From assembly GCA_007116605.1 (NCBI GenBank), contig SKID01000064.1:1-5748 (forward strand): DNA of 5,748 bases. Direction: 5' to 3'. The first letter of the stretch is position 1. The number at the start of each line of letters is the position of its first letter. A model generated the notes under the pieces. The model ran no database searches. It was given only the letters and a program-made list of their open reading frames with translations, and was not told the origin of the DNA. The translations under genes and the position numbers were made by a program. Source of the DNA: Tissierellia bacterium (GTDB lineage: Bacteria; Bacillota; Clostridia; Tissierellales; Dethiosulfatibacteraceae). Positions 1-5,016 of the stretch are shown piece by piece.

Positions 1-534
1 CCTTTTGGCAAAGAAAAAAGAACACCCCGACAAAACATTCAATTGATTTTGCAATATAGTCTTCAATATGCCGAGAATTTTAAAAAATCGCAAAAAAACT
101 TGCTGTTTTATGGAGGCACAGGTCAAGGCAAGACTTTTTTATGCAATTGTATCGCTAAAGAACTCATAGAGAAAGGGGTTATTGTATTATATCAAACCTC
201 TTTTAAGCTATTTGAAACCATTACGGAGCATAAGTTTAACAGAACCATGGAATCTCTTGCTAATAGAGAAAACTTCAACCTCATTTATGAAACTGATTTA
301 CTCATTATTGATGATTTAGGTGCTGAATCTATTAATTCTTTTACTGTGACAGAATTGTTTAATATCATCAATACTCGAATGATTACAGGTAAAAAAACCA
401 TTATTTCAACAAATTTATCATTAGAAAAACTGTCAGAAGCTTATTCAGATCGAATTATGTCTAGGCTAATGAGTCACTATGATATTTTTAAATTTTATGG
501 AAAAGATTTAAGATTGCAACAACGTTTAAAGTAG
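1..534 (+). CDS. dnaC: DnaC/DnaI-like replicative helicase loader, AAA+ ATPase (5' end missing)
   Basis: The reading frame is open from base 1 to the TAG at 532-534, so these 177 codons are the C-terminal part of a longer protein. The TTG at 43 is probably not the true start, because the residues before it (ending in EKRTPRQNIQ) read as family-like coding sequence. The AAA+ ATPase core is visible. There is a Walker A GGTGQGKT (bases 112-135), a Walker B LLIIDD (Asp-Asp at 310-315), a sensor-1-like TIISTNLS, and an arginine-finger-like SDRIMSRL followed by the family-typical ending FYGKDLRLQQ. Members of this family load the replicative DnaB-type helicase onto DNA in the cytoplasm; similar proteins also occur on phages and in IS21 (IstB). 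Full-length Clostridia versions have an N-terminal helicase-binding region that lies outside the window. It is transcribed towards the Pdu cluster and is functionally unrelated to it. An IstB or phage origin is less likely, but cannot be excluded without the N-terminus. Confidence 0.87.
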   Translation, partial: PFGKEKRTPRQNIQLILQYSLQYAENFKKSQKNLLFYGGTGQGKTFLCNCIAKELIEKGVIVLYQTSFKLFETITEHKFNRTMESLANRENFNLIYETDLLIIDDLGAESINSFTVTELFNIINTRMITGKKTIISTNLSLEKLSEAYSDRIMSRLMSHYDIFKFYGKDLRLQQRLK

Positions 535-546
535 ATAACAGCTCAA

Positions 547-1704
547 TTAGCCATAGGCTTCCATTAAAATGGCTTTTAGATCATCTACAGTTACCTTGAC
601 GGGATTGCCGCTAGTACAAATGTCTTGAAGAGCAGTTTGAGCCATTTCAGTGAGAAGCCTGTTGAATTGATCCTTATCAATTCCTGCCTGCTGGAGAGTG
701 ATGGGCAGATTCATTTTTTTATTTAGAAACTTGCTCATCTCAATCATACTCAGTACTCCTTCGTTCAAACTGTCACATGGTAATCCGATGATTTTTGCGA
801 TCTTTTTATATTTATTCGCCGCTTTGTTTCCTTCAAAACTATTTTGGTGTAATCTACCATTAAATTTAATGACATACGGCAACATTAATGCATTACTTCT
901 ACCATGAGGCAATCCAAAGTTTGCACCTACAACATGTGCTAGACTATGGTTTATCCCTAGAGAGGAATTTGAAAAAGAAATCCCAGCCATACAAGAAGCG
1001 TTATGCATTTTTGCCCTAGCCTCTAGATCGCTGCCGTTTTCATATGCTTTCAAAAGATAATTAAAAACAATTTCTATCGCTTTTTCTGCATATATATCTG
1101 TGTAATCAGAAGCTTTAGGAGATACATAAGCTTCAATAGCATGGGTTAACACATCCATTCCCGTTTCAGCAGTCACTGATGGAGGAAGTGTTTTTGTTAA
1201 TTCATAATCTAGTATTGCCACATCTGGAATCATGATATCTTCTGTTAAAGGGATTTTTTCATGAGTTTTTTTATCTGTTATCACAGAAAAGGAGGTCACT
1301 TCAGAACCTGTTCCACTCGTCGTAGGTATAGCAATAAACCATGGTTTTTTGATATACTCTGTTTCTATCAGTTTTTCTTTGGTTTTAATACAAAAGAACA
1401 TAATCGCTTTGGCTGCATCTATAGGAGAGCCTCCTCCGATAGCAATGAGTATATCAGGCTTGAGATTAATGATGGTATTTAATCCTTTAATGACCGTCTC
1501 ACGAGATGGGTCTGCTTCAACCTCAGAAAATACACTATATTGAATACCTGCTTCATCTAAGGGTTTGGTTATCTTTTCAACAAAGCCTAACTTAACCATA
1601 AAATCATCTGTGACAATAAGGGCTCTTTTTCCCGTTAATCCATTTAAATAATTTATGGCATTGTTTCCATAGTACAATGCGGGCTTCAATAAAAACTTAT
1701 CCAT
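547..1704 (-). CDS. pduQ: PduQ-like iron-containing alcohol dehydrogenase (385 aa)
   Basis: This is a group III (iron-activated) alcohol dehydrogenase that reduces an aldehyde with NADH. In Pdu microcompartments PduQ converts propionaldehyde to 1-propanol and recycles NAD+. Visible features are the NAD-binding GGGSPID (residues 90-96), GTGSEVTS (131-138), and the metal ligands Asp184 and His188 (in TGMDVLTHAIEAYVSP), His253 and His267 (in INHSLAHVVG and LPHGRSNA). The 4- and 14-residue ligand spacings match FucO/PduQ. PKASDYTD and KMHNASCMAG closely resemble enterobacterial PduQ. I chose Met at 1704 because GGAGGA lies 6 bases upstream; an in-frame ATG ten codons earlier (1734) has no ribosome binding site. 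The length is normal for the family. It lies downstream of glpK across a 223-base gap. A role as 1,3-propanediol oxidoreductase (DhaT-like) or EutG-like ethanol dehydrogenase is possible given the glycerol context. Family assignment is very sure; the PduQ identity is likely. Confidence 0.85.
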   Translation of the reverse strand: MDKFLLKPALYYGNNAINYLNGLTGKRALIVTDDFMVKLGFVEKITKPLDEAGIQYSVFSEVEADPSRETVIKGLNTIINLKPDILIAIGGGSPIDAAKAIMFFCIKTKEKLIETEYIKKPWFIAIPTTSGTGSEVTSFSVITDKKTHEKIPLTEDIMIPDVAILDYELTKTLPPSVTAETGMDVLTHAIEAYVSPKASDYTDIYAEKAIEIVFNYLLKAYENGSDLEARAKMHNASCMAGISFSNSSLGINHSLAHVVGANFGLPHGRSNALMLPYVIKFNGRLHQNSFEGNKAANKYKKIAKIIGLPCDSLNEGVLSMIEMSKFLNKKMNLPITLQQAGIDKDQFNRLLTEMAQTALQDICTSGNPVKVTVDDLKAILMEAYG

Positions 1705-1710
1705 CTGTTT

Positions 1711-1716
1711 TCCTCC
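1711..1716 (-). promoter_or_regulatory. Ribosome binding site that sets the pduQ start
   Basis: The minus strand reads GGAGGA here, six bases before the ATG at 1704. The alternative in-frame ATG at 1734 is preceded by AT-rich sequence with no purine-rich core. This places the start at residue 11 of the longest reading frame. Confidence 0.8.
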
Positions 1717-1820
1717 AGTTCCTATCTTAATCATTTAACTTAAAGTAATAGTATAGTAAAGATGTTTTAGTAGCTTTCCCTTCCTTTACAAAATCATCTA
1801 CCCATCTATAGAATGATGAT

Positions 1821-1838
1821 GTCATATTTAAGTCATAT
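1821..1838. repeat. Pair of 7-bp direct repeats upstream of pduQ
   Basis: GTCATAT occurs at 1821-1827 and again at 1832-1838 (ATATGAC on the coding strand), with an 11-base period of about one helical turn. It lies roughly 115-135 bases before the pduQ start. The layout is compatible with a binding site for a regulator that uses direct repeats, such as the AraC-type PocR of pdu operons. The repeats are short in an AT-rich spacer and could be chance. Confidence 0.3.
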
Positions 1839-1851
1839 ACAAGGCGTTGGA

Positions 1852-1882
1852 TAAGCCCCCACTATCACCCAGTGGAGGCTTA
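1852..1882. repeat. Hairpin between glpK and pduQ (12-bp stem, one mismatch)
   Basis: TAAGCCCCCACT (1852-1863) pairs with AGTGGAGGCTTA (1871-1882). There is one C/A mismatch and a 7-base loop, ATCACCC. Neither strand has a U-run after the stem, so it is not a textbook Rho-independent terminator, although it sits 46 bases after the glpK stop where a terminator or processing site would be useful. Its core resembles the hairpin at 3549-3569, which suggests a dispersed repeat or an insertion-sequence remnant. The rest of the 1705-1927 spacer is AT-rich; I see no convincing sigma-70 promoter and no small gene in it. Confidence 0.6.
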
Positions 1883-1927
1883 ATTATCAACACTATTGTT
1901 TATTGTTTTGCCTAGAACTCTTTTAGA

Positions 1928-3439
1928 TTAATCTTCAGATTCATCGGCATCTATCCATTTTAATGAACGGGTAACCGCTTTTTTCCAACCTCTGTACAAC
2001 TTTTCACGATTTCCTACTTCCATGACTGGATGGAACGCCCGATCAACTTGCCAACGGTCTCGAATTTCATTTTTATTGGTCCAATAGCCTACTGCTAAAC
2101 CAGCTAGATAAGCAGCTCCTAAAGCAGTTGTCTCTGTTACTTTGGGACGTTCAACAACAACATTAAGAATATCCGACTGAAATTGCATGAGGAAATTATT
2201 AACAACTGCACCGCCATCGACTTTTAAAGATTTAAGGCTAATATCTGCGTCTTCTTCCATCGCTTCAAGGACATCTCTTGTTTGAAAAGCAATGGATTCT
2301 AGGGTAGCTCGAATAATATGTTCTGCTCTTGTACCTCGGGTTAATCCAATAATTGTTCCTCTAGCATACATATCCCAATAAGGTGCACCCATTCCCGTAA
2401 ATGCAGGAACAACATAGACACCTTCAGAACTACTCACTTTTTCAGCTAGATACTCTGTGTCTTCTGCATCTCTAATAATTTTCAATTCATCACGCAGCCA
2501 TTGAACTGAAGCTCCTGCAATAAAAATACTACCCTCTAAGGCGTATTCAATTTTCCCATCAATTCCCCAAGCAATAGTCGTTAAAAGACCTCTTTTAGAC
2601 AAAATCGGTTGATTCCCTGTGTTCATAAGCATAAAACAACCTGTTCCATAGGTGTTTTTAGCCATTCCTGGTTCAAAACAAGCTTGTCCAAATAAAGCAG
2701 CTTGTTGATCACCTGCGATTCCAGCAATGGGGATATTAGCACCACCAAATGTACCTGGATCTGTATAACCATATAACTCACTAGAAGGCTTGACTGAAGG
2801 CAATATACTAGAAGGTATTTGTAAAGCTTCCAGTATTTTTTCATCCCATTGTAAAGTGTTGATATTAAATAACATCGTTCTTGATGCGTTAGAATAGTCA
2901 GTGACATGAATTTTACCTCTTGTCAAATTCCAAATCAGCCATGTATCTATGGTACCGAATAAAATGTCACCATTTTCTGCCATCTCTCTTGCGCCTTCCA
3001 CATGGTCAAGAATCCATTTTATTTTAGTAGCAGAGAAGTAAGCATCCACCATTAATCCCGTGTTTTTATGGATATAGTCCTCGTAACCTTGCTTTTTAAG
3101 TTCGTCACAAAGAGCTGATGTTCGTCGACACTGCCAGACAATGGCGTTGTAGATGGGTTTTCCAGTGTGCTTATTCCATAAAACAGTTGTTTCTCTTTGA
3201 TTAGTGATACCAATAGCTGCCACTTGGTTTGTAGAAATACCCGCTCTTTCTATGACCTCTCTAGCCACTCCACTTTGGCCACCCCAGATTTCCATGGGAT
3301 CATGCTCTACCCAACCTGCTTTTGGATAGATTTGAGTAAATTCTTTTTGAGCCGTCGCAATGATTTGACCCGATTGATCGAATAATATGGCCCGAGAGCT
3401 TGTGGTCCCTTGATCAAATGCAAGAATATATTTTTCCAT
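1928..3439 (-). CDS. glpK: Glycerol kinase (503 aa)
   Basis: GlpK is a FGGY-family kinase that phosphorylates glycerol with ATP to sn-glycerol 3-phosphate in the cytoplasm, trapping it for oxidation to dihydroxyacetone phosphate. Signatures are FDQGTTSSRAILFD (residues 8-21, phosphate-binding), GITNQRETTVLW (77-88), IVWQCRRTS (100-108, glycerol-contacting Arg), IAGDQQAALFGQ (241-252, with catalytic-type Asp244), TYGTGCFMLMNTG (263-275), GAPYWDMYARG (351-361) and KVDGGAVVNNFLMQFQSD (406-423). The length is the family norm. The start follows AAGGAGG with a 7-base spacer. Thr230 in DPGTFGG occupies the position where Bacillus and Enterococcus enzymes carry the HPr-phosphorylated His (HFYG/HFFG), so PTS activation by that route is unlikely. 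It follows the membrane-protein gene across a 166-base leader holding a long inverted repeat, so it may have its own control. Its place inside a Pdu cluster points to glycerol metabolism alongside the microcompartment. Confidence 0.97.
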   Translation of the reverse strand: MEKYILAFDQGTTSSRAILFDQSGQIIATAQKEFTQIYPKAGWVEHDPMEIWGGQSGVAREVIERAGISTNQVAAIGITNQRETTVLWNKHTGKPIYNAIVWQCRRTSALCDELKKQGYEDYIHKNTGLMVDAYFSATKIKWILDHVEGAREMAENGDILFGTIDTWLIWNLTRGKIHVTDYSNASRTMLFNINTLQWDEKILEALQIPSSILPSVKPSSELYGYTDPGTFGGANIPIAGIAGDQQAALFGQACFEPGMAKNTYGTGCFMLMNTGNQPILSKRGLLTTIAWGIDGKIEYALEGSIFIAGASVQWLRDELKIIRDAEDTEYLAEKVSSSEGVYVVPAFTGMGAPYWDMYARGTIIGLTRGTRAEHIIRATLESIAFQTRDVLEAMEEDADISLKSLKVDGGAVVNNFLMQFQSDILNVVVERPKVTETTALGAAYLAGLAVGYWTNKNEIRDRWQVDRAFHPVMEVGNREKLYRGWKKAVTRSLKWIDADESED

Positions 3440-3443
3440 AATA

Positions 3444-3453
3444 CCTCCTCCTT
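3444..3453 (-). promoter_or_regulatory. Ribosome binding site of glpK (tandem GGAGG)
   Basis: The coding strand reads AAGGAGGAGG. Two overlapping GGAGG cores lie 4-7 bases from the ATG at 3439, an unusually strong, doubled Shine-Dalgarno. It lies 16 bases after the 3' arm of the leader hairpin. Confidence 0.75.
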
Positions 3454-3469
3454 ATTTCTATTAACAAGA

Positions 3470-3514
3470 CTCTAATATTCAGATAGCCTTTAAAGCGCCA
3501 CCTGAATATTAGAG
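3470..3514 (-). promoter_or_regulatory. Perfect 13-bp inverted repeat in the glpK leader (operator or attenuator)
   Basis: CTCTAATATTCAG (3470-3482) and its exact complement CTGAATATTAGAG (3502-3514) are separated by 19 bases. As RNA from the glpK strand this is a 13-bp hairpin followed by UCUUGUU, only a weak U-tract. It could act as a leaky terminator/attenuator; Bacillus glp leaders are controlled by the antiterminator GlpP at such hairpins. As DNA the arm centres are 32 bp apart, about three helical turns, which would suit a dimeric or looped repressor. The sequence does not decide between these. It ends about 30 bases before the glpK start. Confidence 0.65.
3489..3503. promoter_or_regulatory. 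cre-like (CcpA) site in the hairpin loop
   Basis: TTTAAAGCGCCACCT matches 8 of the 10 constrained positions of the Firmicute catabolite-responsive element WTGNAANCGNWNNCW, including the central AA-N-CG. The deviations are T for G at position 3 and C for W at position 11. Glycerol genes are classic CcpA targets in Bacilli. The match is imperfect, so this is tentative. Confidence 0.3.
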
Positions 3515-3548
3515 ACCCTTATCCACGGACTTTCCTTATATTATTTAT

Positions 3549-3569
3549 TCCCCACTTTAAGGAGTGGGA
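3549..3569. repeat. Hairpin upstream of glpK, related to the one downstream
   Basis: TCCCCACT (3549-3556) pairs with AGTGGGA (3563-3569) around a 6-base loop, with one bulged C. It lies 36 bases after the stop of the membrane-protein gene, and no U-run follows it on the minus strand. The plus-strand core CCCCACT...AGTGGGAGTCTTA closely parallels CCCCACT...AGTGGAGGCTTA at 1857-1882. Such CCCAC/GTGGGAG hairpins are common at the right ends of IS200/IS605-type elements, so a remnant is one explanation; no tnpA or tnpB coding sequence is present. The remaining 3440-3605 spacer shows no convincing promoter hexamers. Confidence 0.5.
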
Positions 3570-3605
3570 GTCTTAGCACGGTTAGTCATGGGATAAATAT
3601 TTAGT

Positions 3606-4433
3606 TTATAAAAACAATAATATTACAAATGCACATGTGAAAATTGCAAATGCTGGTGGATCGATATGGGAGTCACAGTAGCTATTAAAGGTTCTTTGTA
3701 CTACTTCTCCGATAATAGCTGCTATGGCTCCAAATAATATTCCTACCCAAATATTACCCGTAACACTAGCTGCCAAAGCTGCTATGAGTGTCATATGATG
3801 TGTTGCCGGGACACCATGTCCCATTTGAGTAAAAATTAAAGAAGTCGCACTTACACAAAATCCTAGAACAACTAAACCTGTGGTTACACTATAATAGGCC
3901 GCTAAAGCACCTGATCCTGCACCAATGACTGCAAGAAACCATATTTGAGAAAACCCTGGAAATAAAACTCTCTTTTCATTTTCACATTTGCCCATTATCC
4001 CTGTTCTACCAAATGCTAATCTAGCTACAATTGCTGAAGTAATCACCGTCATAGCTATGGTATCTGTTGGTAAAGCCAAGATATCTGCGTATAAAAAATT
4101 AACCAAATATCCCAATACTCCAAAACCTCCACCTACGATAAGCACAATTGGATCAGATAAAGAAGCTAAAGGTTTTAAAATATTCCCACCTGCTTCTAGA
4201 TTCCCTTTTCTGTGGGCAAATGCTGCTGCTGCAACTCCTCCTGCAAAAGATATGTGCGGTCCGAAAAATGGCCCAAAAGCAACTGTTCCTAAAATATCAA
4301 TAGTTCCTCCTGCCGCGATGACTGCTACCCCAATTAATCCTGTTATGCCTGTAAAAATGAATGCTGGTAAAGCTCCTATAAGTGCACCAAATAATCCTCC
4401 TCCAAATGCAATTACTAACATTACTAAATCCAT
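3606..4433 (-). CDS. Unrecognised polytopic membrane protein of the Pdu cluster, possible substrate permease (275 aa)
   Basis: I do not recognise the family. The protein is extremely hydrophobic and rich in Gly and Ala. Probable membrane segments lie near residues 4-23, 26-43, 47-73, 94-117, 125-143, 160-181, 184-204, 213-246 (long enough for two) and 258-275. There is no cleavable signal peptide. Conserved-looking polar or His motifs are GPHISFAGG (58-66), GHGVPATHH (205-213) and DSHIDPPAF (254-262). The segments around TGL...PH (31-60) and TGL...ATHH (185-213) look like two copies of one unit. It has no NPA boxes, so it is not a GlpF/PduF aquaglyceroporin, and no ABC or PTS signature. AAAGGAGG sits 6 bases before the ATG and overlaps the pduT stop, indicating co-translation with pduT. 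Position between a shell protein and glycerol kinase suggests uptake or export of a substrate or product of the microcompartment; this is inference from context only. Confidence 0.85.
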   Translation of the reverse strand: MDLVMLVIAFGGGLFGALIGALPAFIFTGITGLIGVAVIAAGGTIDILGTVAFGPFFGPHISFAGGVAAAAFAHRKGNLEAGGNILKPLASLSDPIVLIVGGGFGVLGYLVNFLYADILALPTDTIAMTVITSAIVARLAFGRTGIMGKCENEKRVLFPGFSQIWFLAVIGAGSGALAAYYSVTTGLVVLGFCVSATSLIFTQMGHGVPATHHMTLIAALAASVTGNIWVGILFGAIAAIIGEVVQRTFNSYCDSHIDPPAFAIFTCAFVILLFL

Positions 4434-4439
4434 ATATTG

Positions 4440-4447
4440 CCTCCTTT
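4440..4447 (-). promoter_or_regulatory. Ribosome binding site overlapping the pduT stop codon
   Basis: The coding strand reads AAAGGAGG, six bases before the membrane-protein ATG. Two of its bases lie within the pduT stop (4446-4448). The 12-base intergenic gap and this overlap imply translational coupling. Confidence 0.85.
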
Positions 4448-4997
4448 AATTAAATATTGTTTTTAAAACATCTTTATGTGGTGAAGCTATAATAACGTGG
4501 CTTGTGACTACACCCTTATCTTTTAGGGAGTTCAAGCAGGCATTAATTGCTGTTTTTACAGAGGATATTTCTCCTGTGATGACCACAAAGCCTTTACCTC
4601 CTAATCCTCTTGCGATTCTAATGTCTACTAACTCTACATTTGATGACTTGACGGCTATATCCCCAGCTGCTATTGAACTAAGGGCTGTGATTGTTTCAAT
4701 CACTCCTAATGATTTTAGTTCTTTGACATCGCATAATCCTGAAATAGCCGGAATAACATCATCATGTACATTAGACAATATATTGCTTTCTAAAACAAAG
4801 ACACCTCCTTCCTCGACACCTACTTTTAATGCAGATTCCACAGCGCCAACTTGACCATATATAATAACCACATGTTTCCCAGGACAAACAGGGGACGACA
4901 GTACTATGCTAACATTTGCTGACTTTAACATTGCATCTGCTACTTTTATTCCCATAGGTATACTGTTTAACTCAATCCACCCTAATGATTTTTTCAT
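4446..4997 (-). CDS. pduT: PduT-like tandem-BMC shell protein (183 aa)
   Basis: This is a trimeric shell protein with two BMC (Pfam PF00936-type) domains per chain, giving a pseudohexameric tile of the microcompartment shell. Domain 1 spans about residues 4-62 (LGWIELNSIPMGIKVADAML, SPVCPGKHVV, GAVESALKVG). Domain 2 spans about 97-160 (LGVIETITALSSIAAGDIAV, IARGLGGKGFVVITG). The linker HDDVIPAISGL (78-88) and the C-terminal ASPHKDVL (171-178) match PduT. The length is typical (about 184). Enterobacterial PduT binds a [4Fe-4S] cluster in the central pore through a Cys in the domain-2 loop, GGK-Cys in my recollection; here the aligned residue is Gly136, so the cluster may be absent. Other Cys are 38, 89 and 153. 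GAGG lies 6 bases before the ATG. It begins 19 bases after the pduS stop, consistent with one operon and with the known PduS-PduT partnership. Confidence 0.93.
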   Translation of the reverse strand: MKKSLGWIELNSIPMGIKVADAMLKSANVSIVLSSPVCPGKHVVIIYGQVGAVESALKVGVEEGGVFVLESNILSNVHDDVIPAISGLCDVKELKSLGVIETITALSSIAAGDIAVKSSNVELVDIRIARGLGGKGFVVITGEISSVKTAINACLNSLKDKGVVTSHVIIASPHKDVLKTIFN

Positions 4998-5016
4998 AAT
5001 TCACCTCTTGTATTAT

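Noticed and set aside
43..45. TTG as the start of the helicase-loader gene
   Set aside because: The frame stays open to base 1 with sensible residues upstream, and the protein would be too short for the family; the true start lies outside the window.
1852..1882. Rho-independent terminator of glpK
   Set aside because: The stem is good, but no U-run follows on the minus strand, so I list it only as a hairpin repeat.
1852..1882. Cobalamin riboswitch, expected near pdu genes
   Set aside because: The region is far too short and lacks the B12-box and the conserved core; the hairpin only superficially contains a CCACTG.
2623..2907. 94-codon minus-strand frame inside glpK
   Set aside because: Out-of-frame shadow of glycerol kinase, which is continuous and full length.
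3440..3605. Sigma-70 promoter for glpK
   Set aside because: Several TAATAT-like -10 candidates exist, but none has a recognisable -35 at 16-18 bases.
3606..4433. GlpF/PduF aquaglyceroporin
   Set aside because: There are no NPA boxes and no MIP-like spacing.
3988..4449. 153-codon plus-strand open frame opposite the membrane-protein gene
   Set aside because: It is Pro/Ala/Asn-rich antisense of a Gly/Ala-rich hydrophobic gene, with no family-like content; the minus-strand gene has a strong ribosome binding site and operon context.
4504..4854. 116-codon plus-strand open frame opposite pduT
   Set aside because: Low-complexity antisense reading of a clearly recognisable BMC-domain gene.
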